In this document: piece after piece, positions 52,501-64,000 of the stretch
Layout of the letters: every line of letters starts with the position of its first letter
How positions within the stretch are numbered: the stretch's first letter is position 1
NCBI RefSeq assembly: GCF_040807025.1
Contig: NC_090942.1
Location: 62,204,911-62,268,910, forward strand
DNA length: 64,000 bases
Reading direction: 5' to 3'
Source of the DNA: Struthio camelus
Taxonomy: Eukaryota > Chordata > Aves > Struthioniformes > Struthionidae
Translations under genes and position numbers: made by a program
The notes under the pieces: model-generated
Databases searched by the model: none
What the model was told of the DNA's origin: nothing
What the model saw: only the letters and a program-made list of their open reading frames with translations

Positions 52501-55500
52501 CTGGGCCACCTGTTCTCTCTGTCTTTCCCATTCACACAGGAGCTACATCCATGCCAGAAAATGTGAGCTGTACTTCAGCTAGCATGTTGTCTCGAAAGGG
52601 AAAAACAGAAATCAGAGTGCCCTCAAAGCAGGAGTTTTGCAAAAAGCTGTCCTTAAGATTTTGGGCAGTCTAAAGGAACTAATACTTTTCTGAGTGTACG
52701 CACAGAACAGAGTAGCAGTAGGTGATATCCTGATGTCACAGCAGTGTTGTGATTCTAACTATCCTAAAATTCAACAGGTGGGGCAGTTCTTGGCAGCTGT
52801 TCAGTCTGAAGAAGCTTAAAAGCATGTGCCTAGTGTACTGGGATCCAAACACAGAATGCCGGTGGATGTCCATGTAAGGGACATCATGCTTAGCAATATT
52901 TCCTTGTAGAAGGATCAGAAGGTTGATCGCTCCCTTTAATTTGGGAGGGTTACAGAGCAATACAAACTTGTGTTCTTTAGCCTGTAGATATTGGCCACAA
53001 ATAATATGTCCCCATTTAATTACAGGGATTTAGACAGCATATTCTGGGCACCTAAATTATGCCTAGAGATGTTTTATGTACCTGTTTCAAAAATGATTTT
53101 TCATTTCTTATCGTATTAGTTATAAGCAGGAATAAGATCATGGAGCCTGTTATGGCTCTTGTAGGAAGCAGTGGGTCTGCCTAATGAAAATTCTGGGGAA
53201 GTAATATCAACATCAGATGATACTTCTGTACTAAGTGTGGTCTTACTGAATTGTACATTACCTGTGGTTAGTCTCAGACTGTGATTGTTATTCCTTCAAA
53301 GGTGATTGGGATAGAAGGATTATTGCATTTCAAGTCAAAAGGAATATTGAATAAGAAAGAGCGAGAGAGAAATGTAGATCATAACATATTTTCTTTGCAT
53401 CCTAAAACATAGTTTGGTTTAATTCTTTTGACAGGCTTATCAACATAAGCTAAAGCTAGCACTAATAGGTCAAAGTATTTTTGGACAAGAAGTCTATAAT
53501 AAGCTGCGAGAAGAGGGCCACAAAGTTGTGGGAGTATTTACAGTGCCTGACAAGAATGGACAAGCTGATCCTTTGGGTAAGTGTAACCATAATGTGAACG
53601 TTAATGTTAGAGGTGTGCCTGACAAACTTGCCTTTTTGTGAGAAGGTGATGTCTATACGGGAATAACTTGCATACATTGCATTTGTTACGCTGGATTCAG
53701 CACAGGAACTGTGCTTTAACAAACACAACTTCCAGAACTGGTTTAACCTTGTTAATTAATCAGCATTTAAAAGCTGTTTCTAACCATATATTATGATATT
53801 TAAAAAAAAAAAAATCTAGGAACCTTATTTGAATGGATATCCTAGAGGTAATCATCCTGAACTAGATCTGTATCTTACAGTATGCACAGCTCCAAGGAGG
53901 CAGTATTATCTCTTGACTTACTCCCTGCTCTGGAGAGGAAGCAAATAGCTGCTGAGCCTGTACTCAAGCACAAATGTGTGTCACCTGTTTCTCTGTGGTG
54001 TCTGCGGCATTCAAGGCATGGAGCCAAGACTGTTTATTCCTGGCTTTCTGCCCTTTCTGCCAAGCTTGCATGCTGCAGCTTACCCACAGAGCCCATTGCT
54101 CTTCCACCTGGGCTACCTACAAACCGTCCAAGAGGGTAGAGGAGGTTTTGTGCTCCCTTTTTCCATTGCCAAGGTGCATAAGGATTTTCTAGACCTTTAA
54201 AAGAAAGCATTGTTGGCTGACGCATATTCAGAAATACACTCATACTGTGGAACTCACCATAACAAGCTGCTTTGGAATCATTATCTGCATTGTAACTCTC
54301 TTTTTTTTTTTTGCAGAGGCACAAAAATGATGAGTTAATAGGGTTAGCAAATGGAAGTGCCAGAATATAATTTACCTTTATGGATAATCAGAATTTAAAA
54401 CTACATTCCATAAACTGTTTCAAGTCACCTGGTATTTTTGTCAGGTTCTGACATGTTTTTGCAGGACTCTTTTGAGGGAAGAATCAAACATAAATTTTGC
54501 TTACCTCGGCAATGGCACTCCCAAACTAGCACATAGTTTTCGAGCTTATTACATTCTGTAACTCTACCTTATTATAAAAATTAATCATTGTTTGGAAGAA
54601 TTAGAATTACTACTGAGAAAAAGACAATCTGGCTATCCGTTTCTGGGAGCATGCCATAATACTTGATTGCTTTATACAAACTGTATATACTATTACACAA
54701 GCAGTTCTAACTCAGCAACTCTTCCACTGATTTCAATCATATGTTTATTTTAATTGAGCCATAGAATTCATTTATTATACTTTTAATGATCAATAATGAT
54801 TTTGCTATATTCTTTACTGCTTTTTGCCTCCAGGTGATTCAAATACCTTAAGTCCCAAGTGAAATTTGGTAATGTTTCTATATCCTCCGGGAGCTAGGAT
54901 TTTTATTTCTAAAAGCAATTGCAATAGATGCTTACTTCCAGCATGCAATGTGGAATGACATCTGTGTAAATATCTGCTTAAGACCTTATTTAATGTGCTA
55001 AAGATGCTTTGAGTTAAGCTCAAGGTTTTATTTAAAAAATGATAAAGAGAAAGGTTTCTACAAAAATATGTTTAGAAGCATATATTAAATGAGATGAATT
55101 TCCTGTATCACTGTTTGTTTCCCCTTTTCTTCCTATTAAAGCTACAACTCAACAGACATAGAGCTTGACTCTACTGTCCTACTCTCTATGATAAAGCAGT
55201 TGTGCAGTGGAGTTTATCAAACATCTAAAAAGTCTCTCTGAACTCCCAACACAATTAATGCAATTGTTTTTCTCTCCTTTGAGCCTAATCTTAGGTGTGG
55301 CTCTCTGTCCCACAGACAAACGGAAGAGTACCTAGAAGGCATCAGTAAACAAAATTTTGAGGCAATAACTGAAGGCTGCTAGCATCTGTCATTATTTGAA
55401 CCACATGGCAAGGTGCTGCTGACATGAGTGAATCTTAGTTCTATGTAGTGACAGGCACATAAAAAATTGCTGAAGTGGAAAATTAAGTTCCGCTAAGGCA

Positions 55501-58500
55501 AACCAGTCGCAGGCAGATGTAATGACTGGACAAGAAATGAAGTGCCACTGTTAAATAGTCAATAGCATTCATCAGTCTCTTCTACCCTCATTGGTACTTA
55601 TTACTTAGGTCGTAAAAATGAACTTAAAGCTGAGAATGACATGAGCTATAGAAGTAAGAATCAAAGACAGAACTAATAAAATTCGTCCTACTCCAAAGGT
55701 TTGATAAACAACATACAGAACAGTACAAAAGGCACTCTTTGATCATGTTTGATGACCTGTTTGAGTTTCATGCAACGTTTCTCTGATTTCTGTTTGAATT
55801 TTTACCACAAAATGTGAATTAAAAACAATTGCTCTTTCCCCTCAGCACTGGCAGCGGAGAAGGACGGCACTCCTGTTTTTAAGTTCCCTAGGTGGAGAGC
55901 TAAAGGCAAGCCTATCCAGGAAGTAGTTGCAGCCTACAAATCAGTTGGAGCAGAGCTCAATGTCCTTCCTTTCTGCACGCAGTTCATCCCCATAGATGTT
56001 ATTGACTTCCCCAAACATGGCTCAATTATTTACCATCCATCCATTCTACCACGCCACCGAGGAGCTTCTGCAATCAACTGGTGAGATTTTGTAAGAAGTT
56101 CATCAAAGCTGTGTGCATGTCTCGTGTTAGGCTGTTGGGCCAGACCAATTACTCATGTAAATGCTGGCACAGTTCTTAAATGACTTGCAAGTGAAGTGAT
56201 TTCATTGATGCAGCTGAGCTTCATGAGTAAGGGATGGTTGTTCATTCTTTCTCTTAATAAAAAATTAGGGGACAGCCAGCAAAGAGATCAGACAGTAGGA
56301 TTTGCCTGAATAAAGGAAGTACTTTTTCTCCATACAGTCCATTGTTAAACTGGAACTGCACCTCTAGAGAGCTTTAGAAGGATGTGTTCATGGGGGAAAA
56401 ATTCATCGAGATCTATTACACACAAAGAGGTAGATACAGCCCCTGTTTCAGGCCATTCCTGAGGTTAAGATTTCCAGAAATGGGAAAGTGGTATATCGCC
56501 GTGGTGTCTTGCCCTATTTCATACATTCGTTCTGTAAGTATCTGCTCCTGCCCTTCTCAGGTAAAGGCTGTTGGCCTATGAAGACCTTTAAACAGAGCCA
56601 GGATTTGGCCTTGATTTGGCCTTGGCTGACCATTCTCATGTTTCACTTTTGCACCCCTTAATCTCCTCACAACTTCTTCTATCTGTTGCAGCCACAACCG
56701 TGGTGCTGAACAGACCCAATCCCTCCCTGTGTCACAGAAAGCTTGTGGGATTTAGCAGGGCTGAGGAGTACCACGCACAAACAAGGGTCCTGGGCCTCTG
56801 AGGGCTCCTCACTCCTATCTTTCCAGCCTCTTCTGTTTGCTGCCGCTCTGCCATCAGCAGCCGAGTGCAGAGGGGGCTGGGAGGGGTGGACGGAGGAGGG
56901 AGCACACAGTAGTTCTCGTCCTGTTGCCTACTGAGTGTCAGGGACATTTGCACACAGTACCTTCTCCTGCAGAACAATGCTGAAAACATGCCCTTCTCAC
57001 TACGTTTGCCAGAGTGCTCTCTCTGTTTTGTCATCTGCTTTGTGATCTAAAGCAGAAGAGATGCTGCTTAAATGTGTGCAAGATCTGATATGGCCTGTCG
57101 ATACTTTTGTAAGCTTTCATGTATCTGCATGCTTTTGTTATGCATGCCAGCTTCCACAGATCTTTGTCCCTCCTTCTGTAAAAATGCATGCTTTATTCAT
57201 TTGAGTAATATATTTTTTGGTATTTATAATACACTGAAAATTTTCATGTGTGTAAGGTGATGATGTGATCCTGATCACAACATGGACTGCTGAGGGAACA
57301 CTTACGTGAGTTACATCTTACAGTAAATGGCATTGGTGTTTGCAGGCAGATACATGATTAAAAGCATGCAGGAAAGCTGTCTTTCCATTTTTGGCTGCTC
57401 CCTTAAATACGCTTACGTTTGATTTCTGTAATTCTGAGGTACCTGCGGTTCCAAAGGAGAACTATAGGGAAATGTAAGAGGCCAAAGTTCCCTTCAAATT
57501 CAGAGGCAGATCCTGAGCCGCTGTAAAGCTCTGTTGTAAGCAGTGCTATTTTCATACATACCAGCTGAGAATCTGATTAGATTTAAATTCCCCTAATGAC
57601 TTTTCCTTAAACAGTTGCACAGTAGTGCTTTGTTAAGCATCTGTCATTTTCCACGCTGAGTTTAGCTCTTTTCCAGCTACGGGACAACTGTACTTCCCTT
57701 GCTGACCTACAGATAAGTTGTTAGGCTTAGTTAATTATAGTAAACAGCTGTGAATTATAATATATTATCTAGAAGCAGACTTGTAAAAGTTTCTTGTTTT
57801 GATGTATCCGTCTTTCAGATTATGTCACAGCTATCACACACCTTTTGTTTTTCTATGTGTCTTATCACTGTTGATACAGTTAAAATAATTAGCACAACGT
57901 ACCGTGTAATTGACAGAGGATCTTCTTTTCTATCTACCTAAGGCAAATGAATGTGTAACAGATGAGTTGATATCCCTGAGTGCTTTCATACTGTCAGTAT
58001 TTACTGTAAGGCTTTTTTATGTGCAGGACTTTAATTCAAGGAGATAAGAAAGCAGGATTTACTATTTTCTGGGCTGATGATGGTCTTGACACTGGACCAA
58101 TTCTTCTGCAGCGAGAATGTGAAGTAGGCCAAAATGATACTGTGGATGACCTGTATAACCGGTTTCTCTTCCCAGAAGGAATAAAGGCTATGGTATGTTT
58201 ATCTGTGCTACATATCAGCATTTTAAAAGGCAAAAAAAAATGTTGGCGTTTGAAAATAAAAGTAATATAGACAAAGCACATAGGTTTGGGGAGCCCGAGG
58301 TCTTGGTGCTCAGCTGAATCAGTGACTTTAGTGGAGCTCTAATGCTTCACGAAGCTGCGGTGCTGGCCTCGGAGTATTTGTTGCTGGCAGCAGACAGCAC
58401 GTCCTGTTCCCACAGAAGGCAAGAAATCAGTTTTGCCTGGAATGCAGCTCTTTCCACAGAGTTTTTGGTCTTTGTGCAAGGTGGAATTTTTTTGCAGGCT

Positions 58501-61500
58501 TGGAGGGAGCACAAAGTTGGGAATGAAGATAAAGAAAAAAGGGAATGGTGTTTAAAGTTCAGTGATGGCTTTGGATTCTGTATGCTTGGTCTTTTTTCAT
58601 TTTGTTTTAAAATGCATAAAAGAAGATGCATTAAAAATGCTCAGTATGGAATCTTAGAGATTTTTTTCTCTCTCTCTATTTTAATGTAGAGAAATAGCTT
58701 TTGCGGAAACAAAAGCTGTAGAGTTCAATATAAACATACAGAACCACATTCTGTCCTTAGCTAAGTTCTGAACCTGCAGAATTTAGGCAACTACAATATG
58801 CGGGGTGACTAGGCATTCGCATCAAATTTCTGAGGCTGCTTCTTTTGTCAAAGAAGTTTAAGCATACTTGTATGTAAACCTGTGCGGCATTGGTCTCTCC
58901 AATTTTGTAAATCCTAGGTTTTAAAGATAAAACGGTTCCTTTTGTGCAAGAAAATCTTCTATCGTTCGTAAGGATGACTGAGCTAAAAAAAGGTAACAAG
59001 GTAACATTAAAACTGTTATTTTTCTGCTTAGGTGGAAGCTGTACATCTAATTGCTGATGGTAAAGCTCCTCGGATACCTCAACCTAAAGAAGGGGCAACG
59101 TATGAAGGGATCCAGAAAAAAGAAAATGCAGAGGTACTGTTAGATAACACTGCATTTTGTGCATATCACTAGAAAAGATGTTACTAACCCCAGATTACCG
59201 TAGTAGTAACATCAAGTTCACTTGAGTTTTAACACAGTTATTACCTCACCTCATATTCCTGGGATAACTCCAAGGATGTGTGTAATAGAGCCCCAGGTGA
59301 AATTCATATTCCCTGTCAGCAGTTGCATATATTTAGAAACTTGTTGTCCTACTTGGGATCATCTGCACCCAACTAGATGGCAGCTGCTCCTTCAGTGGGT
59401 TCTTAATATGTTATGATACTTTAAAATACAGCATTGAATGGAGGTCTCTCTCTTTTTTTGGTTGGTGTGTTTACCAACAGTTCATGCTAAATTCTCTACC
59501 AGAAATAGACACACTTTCAGGAAAATTGAGCTATTGGCACCTACCAGGAAATAAAAAACAGGTCATGTAAAAAACCAACACATTAAAAAAAAATTCAGCA
59601 CCTATAAAAGGACTATATTATATAACTGCTCTCACTGCATTAGCTACACAATAAGCTTCTTACTCTCAGCTGGATCTTCTCTTCGGTTGGAAAGGCCACC
59701 ATAAAATGGTAGTGAATGCTGCCTTTAGTACCTTCTTTTCTTTTGCCGGACTAGTGAAAGTGTCTAATAAAAAAGGCAAAAAAAAAAAGATTTCAGTCTG
59801 TTGTTTATGATGAACATAGTCCTTTTCATCCAAAATGTTGTAATAATGCTTTTTTTTTTAAATTATTACAACTCCTGACTTACCTTAGACACAAACAGCT
59901 TTCAATATGGATATTCTTAAGTGTTCTGACCTCAGAGAAGAGTTATGTTATGGACCAAAATTTTGGGTGCCCATATACATGCTGACACAGTACGTAGGAA
60001 CTAGCAGAACAGCTGAAGAAGTTACAGCAATTGACTCTTATCTATTCTAAAACATCTCAGAAAAAGCACCTACAAAGAGGAGCTTTCATAACATTACTGA
60101 AATCATAAGGAAGAATGAGTATGAGGACTTAAATTAAAAATTACAAGTCACTAAAGCTCTTTGAATTCATTGCAATTTTGCATATATTATTTAAGTTGTT
60201 AAGTCCTGCGTTGTACTTAATTTGTATCTGTGATCCAAATGCTGTATTCATCCCTTAAATGTTAAGATATAAGGAACTTTCCTGGAGTGAACTAACTTAA
60301 TCTCCCTGTTGTAAAACTTTTTTCACTGGCTTATAACTTGCTTCTAAATATTCTTTGTGCTTAAACTGAGAAAGACACTGGCTACCTCAGTAATTGTTAT
60401 TTGATAGATATTCTAATACTTTCTCCAATTCATTTCATACATATACTCATGATACTGCAAAGATAAAACAATATATTTTCACTGGTGTTACACGTGATAA
60501 CAATATACGTGATGTTCTTAACAAAACATTATTTCCATGCTCCTCTCACAATAAACTTAGACTTATCTTGGAAAACCTTGCAGGAACTGCAAGCTGTAAC
60601 AGAGATTCCATTTATGAAACGGTTTATAAAGAGTTAGTAAATGATTAGTAAACATTTTAATAAGTGTTTGTAGATTTATTAACGAATTTAGGATCCAAGT
60701 AGTAAAAGGATCATTTTCAGCAAAGGTGATATCCCTGACACACACTACTTGTATTTATACTGTGCTTATTAAATGTATTAAGGATAATATTAATTATTTA
60801 GGACTAGCTAGTAGCAAGCGTGATATTTTCATGGTCTTACTGTGAGAAGGAGACTGTATGAAAAGGTAAAGGCTGCAGAGAGGAGAGAAGTGCTAAGAGC
60901 ATCCCATTTTGTAGGTCTTTGGTGATTAGTAATCTGGAGATCACTGATCTTCTTTTATTAGACCAGACCCATTCTGCGTTCGTACGTAAAGAAACAGTTG
61001 AAAGAGAGGGAGGGAAGATTTGTAACTTTACACAGGAGAACATTACTAACTTGATTTATAACCAAACATAAAATAATTAGCTTGCGTGTCTTGATTTTGT
61101 AGATCTCTTGGGATCAACCTGCCACAGCTTTGCACAATTGGATCCGAGGGCATGATAAAGTACCTGGAGCATGGGCAAAAATAGATGACCAGGTATGCTG
61201 TGGAAACCAAAAGGGTATCCTTTTTTTCTATACCCTCCTGCTAACTGTTTTTTATTATAAAGGCTAAAGGTGATTACATGCAGGTGAATACAGGTGGGAG
61301 TTACTTTGGAGTGGCTCTCATTTGATGACTGTACATTTTGTATATATCTAGAACCAACACCTAAACAACTGTACAGAACACAGCAGATTTATTCTAGCTA
61401 TGATTTTCTGCTTGGTTCATTTAATTCAAAGAAAGATAAGACCAATATCTGAAAAAAAAAAATGGAACAAAGCAGTAAGTAGGCAGGGTAGAGCCAGATT

Positions 61501-62937
61501 ATGCCAGTTATTACGGGAATTAGGTGTACATTACAGTCTGTAATGCAACACATGCTGTGCAGTGAGCAGCATCACCGAATAACTCAGAATGAAATACTGT
61601 GAACTACTGAAATAACAGGAAGATTTTTTTAAAGAGATTTGAACCTGGAAGTGCTGGAACCTTTTGCAGAAATAAATACTTCCCGTTTTATCCAAAAAGC
61701 GACTACTTCATTTCAGTTTGTAAAAAGCACTATGCCTTTGATCCACATTTTCTTTGGGTAAAATATTTTAAAAATCACATTCTTTTTCGTGGCTGTAAAG
61801 TCCAAATTTTGTTACTTAGCCAGTTGCTGGTAGGCTGCTCCAAAGGCCTTGTTCTGCCCTAATGTCCAGTTACTGGTGCTGGCTTGAGAGCCCAGAGAAA
61901 AGAAAGGAGCCCAGGTGAGAGGCAGCATTCAGCATCGCTAGCCTGGCGGCCGAGCAGGATCTGCCAGTCACAGCCAGGCTTCTGCCAGTCTCTCACTCCA
62001 GATAGGTGCTGACAAAAGCTGCTTCCCTTTCTGCATTGGTTTCATCATGCTCAATGTTACAGCTAAGCAGCTTTGCAGTTTTAGGCAGCTTTGCCAAATT
62101 TTACATGCCCTAGGTCGTAAAGATACAGAGATAGTGTTGGAACACATTTTTCATGTGTAGGTACGTATATGTTATTGCATTATAGTAAATTAAAGCTTCA
62201 AAACAGTATCACTTCATTCTTAAAGATTTCAGAGCCTATGTAAAATCTGTGTACCTTTCACTCTGTTTATTTTTAGGTGGTTACTTTCTATGGATCATCA
62301 TTACTTGATGCTTCAGTGCCTGCTGGACGAGAGCTGGCGATAAAAGGTGCTTCAAGACCTGGACTTGTAACCAAGAACGGCCTGGTTATTTTTGGTAATG
62401 ATGGGAAGATGGTAAGTGCTCATCCTGGCAAACATGAGCATGGAGGAAATAACTTTAGCAAAAAGTGCAAGAAGCGTGGAATTGTGAGGCTATACAAATC
62501 CAGCTGCTAAAGACAGACAGTTAATTAGCCTGGAATTTATTAATCTTCTGCCATTCTGTAGAAAAGGCATTCATATCTGGCTTCTCACTCAAATCATATT
62601 CATTTTGGTTATGTATTAAAATGTACCAATACTAGAAGAGAATCTGAAAGACAGATGGAAGTAACCTGTTTTTAATTACCTGCATCATAGCAGCTTTCCT
62701 GCCAGCTATTTATTTTACTATTTCAACGATTATATTAATAGTGAAAAATTCACCACACAAGGATGTATTGCCTCCCAAATAGTTTAAAAATCGTAACCCC
62801 TCATTTTTCAGGTACTAGTGAGAAATCTACAGTTTGAGGATGGAAAAATGATCCCTGCATCTAAATACTTCTCTGCTGATGAAACAGCTGCCCTGGAACT
62901 TACAGAAGAGGAGAAGAAGATGGCAGAAGATATTAGG
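46503..62937 (+). CDS. ALDH1L2: ALDH1L2, mitochondrial 10-formyltetrahydrofolate dehydrogenase, exons 1-8, 3' part outside window
   Basis: The enzyme oxidises 10-formyl-THF to THF and CO2 with NADP+ in the mitochondrial matrix. Eight exons join to 349 codons without a stop, of about 920 in the family. Order: an Arg-rich presequence without acidic residues (1-17), the formyl-THF hydrolase domain (about 24-225) and the formyltransferase C-terminal-like domain (about 226-330). The ACP-like linker and ALDH domain lie right of the window. The catalytic His and Asp (His106 and Asp142 in ALDH1L1 numbering) are present as His128 in [11 protein letters not shown] and Asp164 in DDGLDTG; the constant offset of 22 reflects the presequence. 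This presequence and the WASHC4 neighbour favour L2 over cytosolic L1. The start is the first in-frame ATG, with G at -3; upstream in-frame sequence is open but only reaches a GTG. Confidence 0.96.
46554..53434 (+). other. ALDH1L2 intron 1
   Basis: 6.9 kb. It contains the G19 run at 46987-47005 and a T23 run at 47642-47664 that continues GCAG, making a decoy 3' splice site. At about 50150-50620 there may be an old decayed CR1 3' end. Nothing else recognised. Confidence 0.65.
50150..50620 (+). repeat. Possible decayed CR1-like relic
   Basis: The order of weak matches follows the CR1 3' end: CATCCCTCTCTTATGAGCTA (compare CACCTCTCCTATGAAGAA), GGCTTGGCTTGTTTTAGCCT (compare GGGCCTGTTCAGCCTG), and GAGATCCCTTCCAGTGGTC (compare AGAGGTCCCTTCCAAC). 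Much older than copies A-C if real. Confidence 0.4.
53435..53576 (+). CDS. ALDH1L2: ALDH1L2 exon 2
   Basis: 142 bases, residues 18-64 plus one base. [20 protein letters not shown] starts the Rossmann-like hydrolase domain, and the exon ends [12 protein letters not shown](A). Acceptor TTGACAG|GCTTAT, donor TTGG|GTAAGT. Confidence 0.96.
53577..55845 (+). other. ALDH1L2 intron 2
   Basis: 2.3 kb AT-rich intron; a T-run followed by GCAG at 54302-54316 is a decoy acceptor. Nothing else recognised. Confidence 0.65.
55846..56080 (+). CDS. ALDH1L2: ALDH1L2 exon 3
   Basis: 235 bases, residues 65-142 plus two bases. [20 protein letters not shown] through [12 protein letters not shown] to the folate-site block [16 protein letters not shown](W), with catalytic His128. 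Acceptor CCTCAG|CACTGG, donor ACTG|GTGAGA. Confidence 0.97.
56081..58026 (+). other. ALDH1L2 intron 3
   Basis: 1.9 kb intron. A purine-rich patch with several short G-runs at about 56870-56902 could form a quadruplex. No element recognised. Confidence 0.65.
58027..58192 (+). CDS. ALDH1L2: ALDH1L2 exon 4
   Basis: 166 bases, residues 143-198. The split Trp codon is followed by [20 protein letters not shown] with catalytic Asp164 in DDGLDTG, ending [10 protein letters not shown]. Acceptor GTGCAG|GACTTT, donor TATG|GTATGT. Very close to the mammalian protein. Confidence 0.97.
58193..59031 (+). other. ALDH1L2 intron 4
   Basis: 0.84 kb; nothing recognised. A 115-codon frame at 58342-58689 has no recognisable relative. 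Confidence 0.65.
59032..59133 (+). CDS. ALDH1L2: ALDH1L2 exon 5
   Basis: 102 bases, 34 codons, residues 199-232: [20 protein letters not shown] then [14 protein letters not shown]. This is the hinge between the hydrolase domain and the C-terminal formyltransferase-like domain. Acceptor GCTTAG|GTGGAA, donor GAG|GTACTG. Confidence 0.96.
59134..61102 (+). other. ALDH1L2 intron 5
   Basis: 2 kb AT-rich intron; nothing recognised. Confidence 0.65.
61103..61192 (+). CDS. ALDH1L2: ALDH1L2 exon 6
   Basis: 90 bases, 30 codons, residues 233-262: [20 protein letters not shown] then [20 protein letters not shown] is a signature of the formyltransferase C-terminal domain. Acceptor TTGTAG|ATCTCT, donor CAG|GTATGC. 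Confidence 0.97.
61193..62276 (+). other. ALDH1L2 intron 6
   Basis: 1.1 kb; nothing recognised. Confidence 0.65.
62277..62411 (+). CDS. ALDH1L2: ALDH1L2 exon 7
   Basis: 135 bases, 45 codons, residues 263-307: [20 protein letters not shown] through [18 protein letters not shown]. Acceptor TTTTAG|GTGGTT, donor AAGATG|GTAAGT. The frame stays open into the intron until 62510 by chance. Confidence 0.96.
62412..62811 (+). other. ALDH1L2 intron 7
   Basis: 0.4 kb; nothing recognised. Confidence 0.7.
62812..62937 (+). CDS. ALDH1L2: ALDH1L2 exon 8
   Basis: 126 bases, 42 codons, residues 308-349: [20 protein letters not shown] through [13 protein letters not shown]. It finishes the formyltransferase C-terminal-like domain and enters the acidic linker leading to the carrier-protein-like domain. 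Acceptor TTTTCAG|GTACTA, donor ATTAGG|GTAATT. Confidence 0.95.
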
Positions 62938-64000
62938 GTAATTCTGTAATCTGCATTCATGGGATATTATTTCAGGGAAAAGTATTAGATACTTCTCATT
63001 ATAGGCAAGGCATATATTTTAACTAGCCATGCAGGTTTTTTTGGTGAGATGAACTGAAAAAGCATAGGGTTGGATCTTTAGTTATTGAAATTAATTCAGA
63101 TGGATTTGGGAGTTCACGCTGAAACACATAACCCTAGAAAGTTTTCTTTCAGATGCAAGTGTTGCAAAGAAGAGATTGCGGGGTCAAGTGAGAGCAAATG
63201 ACGGGGTTTTATGCCTGTCTGTGCTGTCTCTCCCTTCTGCTGCAACCATACACAAGGGTAGCTGGCAGAGGGATGTGGCAATGCAGCAGTTGGAGCAGAA
63301 AGTTTTAGAACTGGAGAGGCACCTTGTTGCTCTCTCCAGCGATCGCTCCCTCTGCAGTGAGTATCAGGTTCTTAGCTGAAAGCGACATTGGTCGATTGTT
63401 TAAGTTGTGGGCCAGAGCAGCTGAAGCACAGACATCTTCTGTCCTGCTAACTCTAATGCAGTCAATAACTTTTGATACAGGTCAGGCAGCTTAAGGCACT
63501 AATGTTTTAAACTGCTGTTTCAAGCTTCCCTTGAACCTGCCTGCCAGCAACCTAAATGCTGCCTGGAGCTATTGACTGACTGATACAACAGCTAAAAGAA
63601 ATATAAAGTTTTCAGTTTATGATGCTAGCTGCTAACTCTTGAGACCTAATTATCATTAATTTAAATATTACATTACAAGTAATATTTTAGCATTCATGTT
63701 AGCAGAAATATCCATCTAATGCATGCAGCTTAAACTACCTCTCAGCTCTGCCCAGGTGCCAAGAATTCCATCAGTTCAGTCACAAAGTTCTCCAAGTCTC
63801 TGCTGAGAATATACTCCATAATGCAATGTAATGTTATTATTTGGAAGGTGGAGGCTTTAGTAAAGGTGGCATAAAAATCACTACCACTGTAGCAGTAAGT
63901 TTGCTTGCATGATTAGGTGATATTGTCATGGACAAAAAGAATTTTTTGTGGTATGATAATTATGCTGTAGATTTTATTGGCTATCATCAAGTTCCAGACC
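62938..64000 (+). other. ALDH1L2 intron 8 (part)
   Basis: At least 1.06 kb. The next expected exon (beginning with a VIWAGILSN-like peptide) is not in the window. A possible cryptic exon at 63153-63355 is described under findings. Confidence 0.65.

Noticed and set aside
58342..58689. 115-codon frame in ALDH1L2 intron 4
   Set aside because: No family resemblance, no start context worth noting, and it lies within a well-defined intron.
62412..62510. Extension of ALDH1L2 exon 7 to the stop at 62510
   Set aside because: The open frame crosses a strong donor (ATG|GTAAGT) and the extra residues do not resemble the family; exon 8 continues the conserved sequence.

Overview
The window looks like a piece of a bird nuclear genome. 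It has two split vertebrate genes with compact GT-AG introns, two CpG islands, and three CR1 LINE pieces ending in the (ATTCTGTG)n octamer typical of avian and other reptilian CR1. A crocodilian or turtle cannot be excluded from sequence alone.

Layout. Positions 1-1754 are one uninterrupted purine tract of (GA)n grading into (A5-8 GAGAGA)n. Positions 3089-33915 hold the first 24 coding exons of WASHC4 (SWIP, KIAA1033) on the minus strand; I placed every exon, and together they give 838 codons in one open frame. The remaining C-terminal exons lie left of the window. The WASHC4 start codon sits in a CpG island (about 33.3-34.5 kb) with ZNF143-, ETS- and AP-1-like sites just upstream. On the far side of the island is a decaying palindromic minisatellite built on TATCGAT/GAGAGG words (34.55-35.46 kb). 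A nearly full-length but disabled CR1 element follows (about 36.15-40.41 kb), then a good CTCF-like site (40.63 kb) and a short CR1 3' end (42.89-43.34 kb). A second CpG island (46.2-47.0 kb) carries exon 1 of ALDH1L2 on the plus strand. Exons 2-8 run to 62937, 349 codons in all; the ACP-like linker and the aldehyde dehydrogenase domain lie right of the window.

The two genes are head to head, with start codons 12.6 kb apart, the same order and orientation as on human chromosome 12q23. They are not an obvious functional pair. WASHC4 is a subunit of the endosomal WASH complex that activates Arp2/3. ALDH1L2 is the mitochondrial 10-formyltetrahydrofolate dehydrogenase of one-carbon metabolism. 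The ALDH1L2 promoter has an exact C/EBP-ATF response element (TGATGCAAC on the minus strand) about 105 bases before the start codon, which fits the known ATF4 control of this gene.

I found no wholly new gene system. The most unusual structures are the 1.75 kb polypurine tract inside a WASHC4 intron and the palindromic minisatellite at the island edge, whose CpGs appear to decay with distance from the promoter.
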